This document shows positions 53,201-64,000 of a stretch of DNA of 64,000 nucleotides, piece by piece (the stretch's first letter is position 1; each line of letters opens with the position of its first letter). Source of the stretch: Aquila chrysaetos chrysaetos. Lineage: Eukaryota; Chordata; Aves; Accipitriformes; Accipitridae. The stretch lies in NCBI RefSeq assembly GCF_900496995.4, contig NC_044023.1, positions 24,994,453 to 25,058,452 on the forward strand, read 5' to 3'. The notes below the pieces were generated by a model that was not told where the DNA came from, made no database searches, and saw only the letters and a list, made by a program, of their open reading frames with translations. The translations under genes were made by a program, and so were the position numbers.

Positions 53201-53989
53201 AGGGAGGAACTTCAGGTCCTTCGTGAAAAAGAGTGGGAAAGAGAACAACACAAATTCATCTCTCAACATTCAAGGACATGCTCCTTAGACTTCAGAGAAG
53301 TCAAGCAGCATCAGCATGAAGTTGCAAAAGAGAACTGGAACTTGACAGCACATGCATTGGATTTGGATATTACTCAGATCAAAGTGGACCCAAGTTTTGA
53401 AACTCCTGCTGTTGAGCAGCTGCCAGCTAAAGAGCACTTGATCTTCACACTCAAACCCCAGAATGTCCCACAGTGTGACAAAGACCAAGATCAGACAGCC
53501 TGTCTAAACCCCTTTGAAGATGAAGCAGATACCCCTCAGTTAGAGGAAGATCCTGCTAACCTGTTTGCCAAGGACACTTCTCCAATGGTTTCTTTCTCTA
53601 ACACAGCTCTGCAAAGTGATAAAAAAGAATATAATCCATTTGAAAATGAGGAGGAGGAGGATGAACAAACTAATGGAGCACCTGGCAGTACTTCAAACCC
53701 TTTTGAAGAGGATGAAAATCCATTTCAAAAGCCTGGGGACAGTTGGAATTCTGGAAATCCATTTGAAGAGGGATCCTCTACCAATCCCTTTGAAGTGGAG
53801 GATGGCAATGAGATCTCTGGAGAGGAGGCTATAGAGGAAGAGCTGCTTCTCCAACAGATAGATAATATCAAAGCTTATATATTTGATGCCAAACATAGCG
53901 GACGAATGGATGAGGTGGAAGTACTGACAGAGAACTTAAAGGAATTGAAGCGCACATTAGCAAAGCAGAAGGAGAAATCCAACTGCTGA
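41073..53989 (+). CDS. RBSN: Rabenosyn-5 (FYVE zinc-finger Rab4/Rab5 effector)
   Basis: An endosomal scaffold binding PI3P, Rab5, Rab4, VPS45 and EHD proteins, for early-endosome fusion and recycling. Coding exons: 41,073-41,235; 43,920-44,063; 45,937-46,037; 46,680-46,725; 46,838-46,999; 47,900-48,141; 49,015-49,085; 50,750-50,836; 51,324-51,426; 51,853-51,936; 52,848-53,989. The ATG sits in a Kozak context (GCCGCCATGG). Domains: N-terminal C2H2 finger (C21, C24, H37, H42); FYVE domain about 158-262 with WVSD, RRHHCR (181-186) and the closing C258/C261; Rab4-type hairpin from about 457; coiled coil about 484-538; six NPF motifs at about 621-713; C-terminal Rab5-type hairpin about 731-773. 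All junctions keep phase except within exon 11, where the reading frame shifts at about 52,906-52,910. The strict reading stops at 52,941 (432 aa). Bridging the shift gives about 780 aa, close to human (784). Confidence 0.97.
41236..43919 (+). other. RBSN: RBSN intron 1
   Basis: The longest coding-region intron up to exon 10 (2,684 nt), with GT-AG ends. Contains a 23-base poly(C) run at 41,878-41,900. I see no exon or RNA gene inside. Confidence 0.85.
41878..41900. repeat. Poly(C) run, 23 bases
   Basis: Uninterrupted C tract after ACCACCA, in RBSN intron 1. Long G/C homopolymers are rare and prone to sequencing error. Confidence 0.95.
43920..44063 (+). CDS. RBSN: RBSN coding exon 2
   Basis: Acceptor is TTTTTCAG|ATCTAG; donor is GTAG|GTAGGA. 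Encodes the lysine-rich LVQKAK block and the conserved SYGGVDPYMWEPQE segment. Confidence 0.95.
45937..46037 (+). CDS. RBSN: RBSN coding exon 3
   Basis: Acceptor is TCTTCAG|GTGC; donor is AAAAG|GTAAAT, phase 0. Encodes RSHLSDFKK and the helical HYVVEVNKLIIRLEK segment. Confidence 0.95.
46680..46725 (+). CDS. RBSN: RBSN coding exon 4 (46 nt)
   Basis: A microexon-sized exon reading LTSFDRANTESAKIR. Acceptor is TTCTACTAG|CTT. The donor AGAG|GTTGGT is weak but keeps the frame into exon 5. Confidence 0.92.
46838..46999 (+). CDS. RBSN: RBSN coding exon 5 (FYVE core)
   Basis: Encodes the WVSD, CPDC, RRHHCR, CGSIMC and C196 zinc/PI3P-binding residues. Acceptor is GATCACAG|CT; donor is GCAA|GTAAGT. 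Confidence 0.96.
47900..48141 (+). CDS. RBSN: RBSN coding exon 6 (serine linker and FYVE end)
   Basis: Encodes a Ser-rich insert (residues about 206-246) followed by CCQHC, the last zinc ligands of the FYVE domain. Acceptor is TTTCTAG|GC; donor is GAG|GTAAAT, phase 0. Confidence 0.96.
49015..49085 (+). CDS. RBSN: RBSN coding exon 7
   Basis: Acceptor is TTTAAACAAG|AAACTC; donor is CTAAA|GTAAGC. Encodes KLRLCMEKVDQKAPEYIRMA. Confidence 0.95.
50750..50836 (+). CDS. RBSN: RBSN coding exon 8
   Basis: Acceptor is TTTCCTAG|TGC; donor is TTAAG|GTAAAA. Encodes AGETTYNLEHANDLRVEIQ and the following helix. Confidence 0.95.
51324..51426 (+). CDS. RBSN: RBSN coding exon 9
   Basis: Acceptor is TTGATTCAG|TAAG; donor is GTTCAG|GTAAAT, phase 0. 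Encodes the SKKILSLGL and RMIRYSATLFVQ blocks. Confidence 0.95.
51853..51936 (+). CDS. RBSN: RBSN coding exon 10
   Basis: Acceptor is TTTTTGCCAG|GAA. Encodes EKLLGLMSLPTKDQYEELKK and then RRLHMVRQ. Two donors are possible, 9 nt apart: ATG|GTAAGG (exon end 51,927) and CAG|GTTAAG (end 51,936). Both keep phase 0. The second gives VRQ|LALE, which aligns with mammalian ERQ|AALE, so I prefer it. About seven charged residues present in the human protein are absent here. Confidence 0.88.
52848..53989 (+). CDS. RBSN: RBSN last coding exon, with an internal frameshift
   Basis: Acceptor is TTGTTTTAG|CTGGCT. Codons from 52,848 read LALETHGKQEEKQ and ITRS in homology register. From 52,910 the homologous protein (TATVNGD...) continues in a frame shifted by two bases. 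The strict frame meets TGA at 52,941-52,943. The downstream frame is open to TGA at 53,987-53,989 and holds both Rab-binding hairpins and six NPF motifs. Either an indel in the CTCT at 52,906-52,909 or use of an acceptor at CACCAG|ATC (52,904) restores continuity. Confidence 0.9.
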
Positions 53990-56475
53990 ATCAGCAGTAG
54001 GGCTGTGTAATAATTATATGTCTGCTGTTAAATGTGGGACTGTAGAGCAGATACTTATAACCAGGAGTACAGATCACAAGAGGGAATTGGGAGAATCTTG
54101 ACTTTTATGCACTTTCAATTAGGCATTTCCACTACTACTCAGTCTTGGATGAAAGAATTATTGAGATGCTGCTGGTCTCAAATGCTTATGCTAAGAAATT
54201 TTAAAATAACTTGTTACAACACTTTTAATGCTAACTGGTCTTATTGTGTGCTTATTTTGGTCAAAGTGGTTAAGTGCTAATAGGGAACTATGATTGCAAT
54301 GTTGGTTTGTCATCTTTCCCCCTTTCTGTTGTAGCATTGACCTTTCAAGTTGGGCTTTGACTAAAGAGAGACGAAGACTTTTCTAAAACTTTTGCATCCT
54401 CTGATAAGGACACAGTGCAGTGTTACAGGCTAGCTTAATTGCCTAACGGTCTTATGAGAAAGTGCTGTTAAAAGGCTACTGTGATTCTTTGAGGTGCAGA
54501 ATATACAGGCTTGCAGATCAGTTTTGTGCAATGCTAATATATCAAAGGGATTTTAAGACTGAGAAGAACTTTATAACTGATCTTAATATGAGTAGTGTTT
54601 TAGTGTGTTTATAAAAATTCCCAAGTAAAATTTGGATGCTGTCTTTTCATCACTTTTAGTTTCCCATTTGCTCTGAGCACAAACTACAGTGTAATAGAGC
54701 GTGCCATGCTGGCTTCAGAGCCTTGCTTGTGAGACAAGAAGTATCTACTCGTTTCTAGGGAAAAGAGCATCAGGCTAGCACCTGATATGCAAACTATAAT
54801 ATAAAGGGTGACCCTCCAATTCCTAATTATCTTATGGAATCTCTACATTCCTTTAAATTCTCTGGGTGACAGAATGATCATGTTTGTCATATTTGTGAGA
54901 CTGGAACCCTCTTTTTGTAGCATTCAAGGAACAAAAATCTTGTTTACAATGGAGAGCTGAAGTGCCACTGAACTGGAATTCTGTGAAAGCTGGGAGATGA
55001 AGTCTGTGGCTGCGATAGTGCCAAATAGCAACAATTCTCCTTCATATTTGATTCTACTCAGAAGCTGTTATGAGAATCAGGCATGTCTGTCTTGAATAAG
55101 AAGCTCCGGATTGGAGTCATCTTGTGATCCTGTGGCCTGGAGGATGACTAGGTGATGGCCAGCACCTGTGATGCAGGAGGGTTTAGAGCTGGGCTTCTGA
55201 AGATAGGTATCAGAAATGTAGGATCACTTCAGGGTTAGGTCAGCCTATATCTTTGTAAAAGATGGAACCTGAGCTGCTTTGATTTTTGTCTTTGAAAGGC
55301 AGAGGTCCATCATCAGGCATCAGTGTTTGAAAGGGTGGTGGGGAGGAGTTAGTCTAAAGGGTGTATTTAAAGCTGAAATAGAGGAAAATCAGGCAGATCA
55401 CACTGCATAGCACTAATAATAGTGGGCTTACTCAGAAGTGTAAACTTTTATGGAAAGCAACATGTCTTTTAACTATGTCTCTGATGATATATATTAACAT
55501 AGCTGTAACCCAAGCATTGCATAATATTTTAGACACACAAATAATTACGCTACCTAAAGAGCGGGAACTCTAGTTTTATTTTGCTGTAAGTAAGTGGAGG
55601 TAGGGACTTGTGGAACTGTTCTTTGAAAAAAACCAAACCAGCTATATCCTCACCTAATAGAACAGTACTAGTAACTGATCAAAATAACTTAGAGCAGCCA
55701 GTTAAGGACAGTTGATGTTCTCTTACTGTAGCCTAAATCTGAAGTTGAAAGGTGTGCACAACAAGTTGTCTTAAGACCATGAAGTTTTTATACCGAGATG
55801 TTTATTAGAGTTGATTGAGTCCCTGAGTGTTACTTTCGCACCAAGTGAAGTGAAGAACAGAGGATTCTGAAAGGTCATAAACTAACAAAACATGCACTGT
55901 GGCACCAGATTTATGAAGGCAGCAAAAAAAAAAATGTTAAGCTAGCTAAACCTAATCCCTGGAATTGTTTTAACAGAAATAGTATAAGGTAGTTATTTAA
56001 GACAGACTTGTTTGCTAGTCAAGAGGATTGCTCCCTGCACTGTAATCCAAAGCTTCTTTTGGTATCAAGATGAAAAATTTTCAGTGGCTTCAGCTTTCGC
56101 ATTTTAAAAGTGTTTTTTCCTTGTTGCAACTATCCTGCCTCGTTTGTATTTTCAGTCTAATACACTAATAATTAAAGTATCCTTATTGTACATGTAATGT
56201 ATTTTTACAAGCAGATAAGACTAGCATACCTCATGATCTTTGTCAGTGTTAAATGTGATAGACTAGATGTCCAATACTAAAGTCACCTCCAAAGTTGAAG
56301 ACCTTATGCTGGTATTTGGACTGCTGTGAGGCTCAGAAGGCACAATGGAATGAAGACATCTTAACCATAAAGCTCAATAAATAACTAGCATTGACTTTTG
56401 TTAAAACTGCATGCACTACTCTGTATGGAAACTTTGTAAACAGAGATGAAATAAAACAACATGTTTATTTTGTGC
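53990..56475 (+). other. RBSN: RBSN 3' untranslated region
   Basis: About 2.5 kb from the stop codon to the AATAAA at 56,450. It has AT-rich 3'UTR-like composition and no competing gene. A T-to-A rich run and several AATAAA-like words occur, but the terminal signal is best supported. Confidence 0.75.
56450..56455 (+). terminator. RBSN: Polyadenylation signal, RBSN
   Basis: AATAAA followed at 10-30 nt by a strong GT-rich element (TTTATTTTGTGCTGTGTTTG). An earlier AATAAA at 56,376-56,381 lacks an equally good downstream element. Confidence 0.75.
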
Positions 56476-56479
56476 TGTG

Positions 56480-57420
56480 TTTGTCCTTGACAATTCTTAC
56501 AGGATGCTTGAACTGGTGTGAAATTTTGTACTTGACCATTAGCTCAGAAATGCTGAAATAGAGTTCCACAGTAATTTGCATATATAAGCCTGACTTAAAG
56601 GTATGTGCAATTACCAAATTCCAAGCAATACAGTACAATCTATCGTATGTTTATATACTATTATAGGTATGGCGTAGTTGTTTGGTGAGGCAGATGCTAT
56701 AATGATTTAGAAGGCTTTTTTGACCATGTGCAGGGAGCATGAGTGTTTGAGGTTAAGAGGAGTTACATGGCAGTGCTGGACTTAGAAGCATAATAGACTT
56801 GCTGGCTAGCATTTGCTGGAAGTTGGTAAACCTTGACACAGTTCTCTATGGCTTTTTTTTTAAGGAAGACTGTTTAGGAAATTGTCTTAATTCAAGAGTA
56901 GCTTTAAGTTTTTTTGGTTTTGTTTTTTTTTTTTAGGGCAATAAAGATAATTGTAAAATGTATTTTTCAAATACCAACTTGCATGTTCTCCTTTACTGCT
57001 GATATTCTTGCCTTGATCAGTGCTTCTCAGAGCTGCAGTATCAACTGCAAAAGTTGTATCTTGTTGCAAGTGAGACTTTTAACTGTTTCTGAGTGGTAAC
57101 TAAATAAATAAAATTCTGCATGTAGTTTGAGCCTGGGGTTACGTTATCATTTGGCTGTCTTCAGTTAGTACAAGATGGAAATCAGCAGAAACACTTTTAC
57201 ACCACTTTCTACAAATTGTGGAATTCTGTGCTGCTTCTAAGATAAATTAACTTTTTAGTCTAGTCTATGCCAAAGCAAACATGATTATTTTTGCCATAAC
57301 CTTACACATGCAGGCACGAGTAGGAAAGGGGCCCTAGTCATTGTTTTCCTTGTTCTGTTTTCCTTTTACGCAGTGTTGACTGTTAATGCTTTGTAAAACT
57401 GGCACCAAAAGCGCTGGGTT
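56480..57420. other. Short intergenic spacer between convergent genes
   Basis: About 0.95 kb between the RBSN end and the predicted MRPS25 transcript end. It contains T-rich tracts near 56,910-56,935 and AATAAA at about 57,101-57,112. No gene is seen. Confidence 0.6.
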
Positions 57421-57427
57421 TTCAACT

Positions 57428-57433
57428 TTTATT
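57428..57433 (-). terminator. MRPS25: Polyadenylation signal, MRPS25 (predicted)
   Basis: TTTATT on the + strand, i.e. AATAAA on the - strand, about 170 nt beyond the MRPS25 stop. It is the first canonical signal in that direction. Confidence 0.5.
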
Positions 57434-57605
57434 TGTTTTTCACTTTAATTATTCTAGTTGTAGCTGTAAGAAGACTTAGGAGGCAAGGTTGTCTGTATTG
57501 TATGAACTTGCTCGTTCCTGTCTCCAGGAGCTGTTAGCTCTTCTCTCTCACTGAAGTACCTTGATCATCCAGCCCTGAGGAAGAACAACTCCATGACTTG
57601 AGACA

Positions 57606-58940
<1,335 letters not shown>

Positions 58941-58977
58941 GGCGGCGGCCCGGGCCCACCTCGACTCCGCCGCCGGG

Positions 58978-58990
58978 CGGAAATGGCGGG
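58978..58990 (-). promoter_or_regulatory. MRPS25: YY1/ETS-like promoter element of MRPS25
   Basis: CGGAAATGGCGGG on the + strand combines a GGAA ETS core and an ATGGCGG YY1 core, 38-50 bp upstream of the start codon. Such elements near the start site are typical of nuclear genes for mitochondrial and ribosomal proteins. Activity here is inferred. Confidence 0.45.
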
Positions 58991-60612
58991 AGGCGCCGCC
59001 CCGCGCCTAGAGCGGCGGGAGCCGCAGTTCCCTCAGCAGCCGCGCGGCTCCGCGGGCGGCGCCAGGGCGGTGAGGCAGAGCCTCCGTCTGCCAGCCGCGG
59101 CGGGCCCGGCCGCGGCGGGGGCCGGGGTGGGGGCGGGCGGCTCTGCCGGCGGCGACGGCAGCAGCTGGCGGGGAGGAAGGTGCTGCTTCACCTGCAGGCG
59201 ACGGCGGCTGCGCAGGTCCCCCCGCTGTTTCTCCCGCTCTCTTAAAGAAAGAGCTGCGTTCGGTTCAAAGACGTTGCGCAAGGCCAGAGGTCTTTTCCAC
59301 CAGTATTTCGCGGTTTACCCGAGAAGCTGCATTCTGCAGACTGGCAACCGCTTTGTGGCTACTGGAAGCGTGCGTGTTCTCGAGAAGGCTGCCCCGGTCC
59401 GAGGCAGCGCTCCCCGGCGGCGCAGCGGAGCCCGGGCCCGGGCGTCCCCCGGCTGCGACCTGCCAGAGCCGCTCCTGGCTCCTGTCCCAAAGAGTGAATT
59501 GGGCTGACGGGCGTAATAAAAGGAAGCCAAAACCACCCCAACCCAAATCGACTGGGCGGCAAAGATGGTAAGAAAGGGTGGAATTAAAAGTAAGGTACAC
59601 GCAGGTCTCGTCTTGTGACAGCTAAAGCGGGAGAAATAACTACTTAGTTTAAGGGAAGTAGAAGAGTTGGAAGAGGAACTAAAACATAAAGAAAGGGCTG
59701 CAACTCTCCCTGGGGAAAAAAAAATCACATGCATTTTTTTACTTCTTTTTTGTTGTTTCCCTTTGTAGTAACATCACACCTTGATGCAGATTAGATTTCT
59801 GAAACACGCTATTGGCAAGGAGTTTCCTTTTTCATTATTACTTTCATTTAAGCAGCTAAAGAAACACAAAAAGCAACACAATTGAATACATTACTTGGCA
59901 TGGCATGAATGACTGTACGTTTTTCTCTGTAACAAGCCAGACAGCTCTGTCAAATGCAAAAAATGCATTTTGTGCTCAAGAAAAATTGGTCTGACTATGC
60001 ACGAGTTCATGCCACAGGATACATAAATGCTCTGAAACATTTCCTACATGAAATTCTGTCAATGCACACTAATCTTGACTAGTGATACCCCTCTGAGCTC
60101 CTGTCGTTTCTTTTCTAGATGCTCTAGAGTAGCAAATTGAATGCTCTGCCTTTTCAAACTTCAAAACTAGGCAACAAAAACTGCTTCACAGTAGGCATCT
60201 AAATGAAAAAGGACTTTTTTTACTTTTACATCCATGTTTTTCTTGTAGACACCGGGACTTGACAACTGAAACCTCAAGTCATATTAATCCTCATTTCTGC
60301 TAAGTGAAACTTCTCTAAGAAGTAAGTTAAGTTGCATATTTCTAATAGCAGCAACAAGAAATGAAGTTAACTATCTATCTTCTCTATATAAATGTGTGGT
60401 GCATCTCAACCATGTTATATATAAAATGGAGAATGCATTTACTGTTTGGAATGGAGTCCAAGTTCATCACCTCTGTTATAAAGTGTGTGTGAAGGGAACT
60501 AAAACAAGACCTAATGCATCACCTTAATTTAAAACCTGGGGAACAGGAAGGAGCTACCAGATAAAAGTAAACATAAAGCATTGTCTATTAATAGCTAACT
60601 ATCTAGCTCCTC

Positions 60613-60641
<29 letters not shown>
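60613..60641 (+). repeat. Poly(A) run, 29 bases
   Basis: Uninterrupted A tract followed by GGAGAAAAACAG. No adjacent retroposon family was recognised. Confidence 0.92.
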
Positions 60642-60643
<2 letters not shown>

Positions 60644-63535
60644 AGAAAAACAGAAGGCTAAAGAAGATGAATTAAAACCTCCTCCTTCTCCTTCTCCTAG
60701 AAGTAGCTCCCTGGTGTCAGTAAGGTTCATGGGATTTATCTTCTGTCTTAGGCCCAGTTAAATCACTCATAACATAATCACTATAGTGAAGGGAAAATAC
60801 TGTTTCTCCCTGAAAGACAGTAAATTATGCATTTAGCTTAGACACCTAATGTTTAAGAAGAAATTAAGTGAACTTAAAAATAAAACTCAAGCATGCATTT
60901 ATATTTGTAATTCACTTTAATGGTATAAACCTCATTTAGGTAGTAGTATTAAGCCACAACAATAAAATGCCACATTTAAACAGCATTTAATAAAATGCAT
61001 AAGCTAAACCATGCACTGCAATACTCTATATACAAACACAACAATGCAAGTTCCTCTTCATGACTGAAGACATTGATTAGATATAAAATTCAGATTAAAA
61101 AAAGAACATGCTATTATTTTTAAATGCTATCACACATAACAATGCTGATTTCACAAAAGAAGCTGTAAGAAATTAACTTCTGCAAGGTTTTTAACTTGAG
61201 ATTAAAATATAATAACATAAACAATAGTTTTCTAAATTACAACGAACAGAGACTTCCAGAAAATATTCCAAGGAATTAAAAGGAGATGATTCCTTTTATA
61301 AAAATTTGCTATTTTTGTAGGTGCTCAGAACTCCCTGGTATGCCAAACAGATACAACACTTACACAATGTGCAGTTTTTCAGTTATGAAACTGTTTGAAT
61401 ACTGGCTTGCAGTGTATTTTGGAGTACAGATTAATTATTAAAAATATTCCCACATTTAATGTTAATTCCATGTATGAGAAATCTAACATATATGCTAAGT
61501 AACATGTTTTCTTCTTAAAGAATGTCCTTTTTATTTGAAATTTATTCAGTCCTACTTTTAACCCACAATCATCAAAAATATTTTAAAATGGACCTGTGCC
61601 TTACTATCATTTATCTAAGATCATTAAAAAATGTACAAGCAGCCACTTTTTCAGAGCTCTTAGATACTTGGCAATAGGTGTGCTTCTCAGACTTTTGCTT
61701 TCTGTGATCAAATAGAGAAAGCTGATTTCACATTCCACAGTTTCCATAGAGTATTACTACAGAGCCTTTATTGCCACTTAAATTTGGGCGCATTTTGTCC
61801 TTCAGAATACAAGCAATTCAAACGTGTATGTAAAACAAGTTCACAATTTTAAAATACGCTCTTTTTTCTAAATTCACAGTTGAATTTTTAAACAGATCCT
61901 GATCAATACCTCAACTGGCTTCCTAATCTTTAAAAATGTTACTGCAGTACAATGACTTAATAGACATTCAGGTTTCCATTCAGCCTTTAAAGAGGAAAGC
62001 AAACGTTATTCAAACAGCACTGATTGTCAAGATACCAATGAAGGACCATCTGTCACAGGAATTCCTGACATTAATTTAAATAATTTTCCTGCTGGAAATC
62101 TCAAAAATAAGGTTTGAAATGTTAAAATGGATGTTTTACAGATTTTTTCTGTATTTGAAACAAAAGCTTATAAACGCTTACTAAACAATATAGCGAGAAA
62201 CAGAGAACATTCTTAGCATTTTCCATAGCGAAGACTTTACAAGCAGAGGGCCTGACTCCGAAAGAGACTTGTGTTTTACTTTAAGCATGCAAGAAGCTCA
62301 CTTTATTTTCATTGGTGTCTGCTCATCTGCTTAAACATACACAAGTCTTTGCCACATTGAGTACAAAAGGTGGAAATAAATGCCCAGAAAATTCCGCTTC
62401 ACCTTTTTAATATGACAGAAACAAGACTTGCTGAACTACTCCCCTACATGGTGTGTGAAATTCTTTAAAAAAACAAAGTTAAGAGAATTACTTTCGCAGA
62501 AGGCTTCCTTTGTAACTTAAGTCATCAGAAGGGAAAAGGAACAAGAACTACTTATATTTTGATAATTTAAATGTTTGAATACTCCCTATGAGTAATAAAT
62601 TGTCTTACTGCAAGTCTCACTTCATAAATGCTCCATGTGCCCAGCTCCCATGTGAAAAATGGAAACTTCACACACACAGAGTGCAAGATCTGTGCAAATT
62701 ACAGTTTCAGGAAAGGACAGAACGTGAAAATGGACATCAGCCTGACAACTAAATGAACTAACCAGCTTTGTTTAGTTTAAGCTAGACAATAAAGAGAATA
62801 ACTTTGGAAAGTGAATATACAATTGAAATGCATCATGAAAATCCTAAATAAGTCTTGATGCTTGCTAACAAACTAACTGCAATCTCCCTCTTATTTAATT
62901 ACCACTGTAACAGAAATGTTGTTTCATTGAACAAAGTACATAGTCTTTGTTTAACTAACGGTTTGGTTTCATGTTATCATTATGGCAATATGAGTATTGA
63001 TTTTTTTAAACCACATCCATTGCATGCTGTTCTGTGTGCTACAGTTCAATGATGAAGGGCAACTTGTTTTTCTTCCAATTAGCCACTGCTGAAGACTTAA
63101 AAAAATCAATCCCTTACCAAGTTTCACTGCAAAATAAAACTTTACCAAAAAGTCTCTCAGAAGGCTGAAGGAGAATGAGTATGTATTGAAAAAAGGGAAG
63201 TATTTTCTATGACTGTAATTATTTATTTATTTAACCATTTATTTTTAACAGACATTACATGTTCAATTACCTATTCACTGGCAGACTTCTACACGTCAAA
63301 TAAGAAAAGGTAAAGGGAGTAATGTAAAAGCCAGAAAATTCATGGAATATATTTGTCAGTTCTGAACAGAAAATACTAAATTCAGGCTGGGTTTAGAAAA
63401 AGGTGCAAAGCTCTGAAATTCATGAGGATTCACCTGCTTAAGCAAGGCTTAGTTTGGGCTAAGAAATGAAAACTAGGAAGCTCTGGATTAGCAAATGAAT
63501 GAAAAGCTTTAACATATAGAATGATATGAATACAT

Positions 63536-63660
63536 GGCTACATATCTGTACATATATACATACACTACACACTTTCTTTACACTGTACATAATATATTTA
63601 GACAGATAAGTATAAACATATACATTCATACACACATACATACAACTATGTACATACGCA
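63536..63660. repeat. TACA/CATA-rich microsatellite
   Basis: Imperfect TACATA/CATACA units (ACATATATACATACACTACAC and later CATACACACATACATACAAC), interrupted in the middle by non-repetitive bases. Confidence 0.85.
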
Positions 63661-64000
63661 TTAGCTGCTCGTGTTTTAGAATTGAACATGCAGAAATGCA
63701 CAATGGTGGGAGGCACAAAATAAAGATGTGTAAAAATCTATCAAAACCTTTAAAAAGAAGGAAGATGGGCATGAATTTAACAATAATAAGCCATTTTCAA
63801 AGCATTCATGTAACTCAGAGGATAAAACAGGCTGTGGGAATTATGGAACATTATGACAGTATTATCTGTGATGAACTTAGCATGACTTCACAACAAAAAG
63901 CTCAATAAGGTAATTCTGGGGTTTGATGTTTTCCAAGTCTAATATATTTAGACTTAGAGCATTTAAACTTTATGAAGAATTTTACTTTAACTTGCAACCT

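Larger units (their letters stand above)
59580..64000. other. AT-rich sequence upstream of MRPS25, no gene seen
   Basis: No coding exon is recognised. The block from about 60,900 to 63,150 is low in repeats and AT-rich and could be a long 3'UTR or conserved non-coding DNA. There is no frame or signal to assign it. It also contains the poly(A) run at 60,613 and a TACA-rich microsatellite at 63,540-63,660. Confidence 0.5.

Overview
The window is vertebrate nuclear DNA, most probably from a neoavian bird. The evidence is a degenerate CR1 LINE, a solo retroviral LTR of a type I recall as common in non-galliform birds, spliced genes with compact introns, and CpG-island promoters. Three protein-coding genes can be read exon by exon. 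There is no sign of prokaryotic, phage or CRISPR content.

Layout. 1-25 kb is gene-free as far as I can read. It holds a dead CR1 copy (about 1.44-2.69 kb), an LTR scrap (10.32 kb), a solo LTR with 5-bp target duplications (13,665-14,247) and a palindromic TG/TA microsatellite. At 25.3-29.4 kb on the + strand lies TRH, the thyrotropin-releasing hormone precursor: a candidate TATA promoter and non-coding exon 1, two coding exons (259 aa) and a poly(A) signal. 29.5-39.9 kb is intergenic. At 40-56.5 kb on the + strand lies RBSN (rabenosyn-5, ZFYVE20): a CpG island, 11 coding exons and a 2.5-kb 3'UTR. At 57.4-58.9 kb on the - strand lies MRPS25 (mitochondrial ribosomal protein mS25): four coding exons, 173 aa, tail-to-tail with RBSN and with its own CpG island. 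59.6-64 kb is AT-rich with no readable exon.

The genes are not a functional cluster. TRH encodes a secreted hypothalamic prohormone, RBSN an endosomal Rab4/Rab5 effector, and MRPS25 a mitoribosome subunit. They share a window through chromosomal neighbourhood only.

Most notable points. (1) The TRH precursor has seven intact TRH units plus one decayed unit that has lost both its upstream cleavage site and its amide-donor glycine. (2) A disulfide-capable cysteine pair lies in one connecting peptide of the same precursor. (3) RBSN exon 11 carries a frameshift relative to the conserved protein, and an in-frame alternative acceptor 56 nt downstream could bypass it. (4) RBSN and MRPS25 are convergent, unlike the same-strand order I recall in human. 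I found no clear evidence of a wholly new biological system; the unusual signals are variations within known genes.
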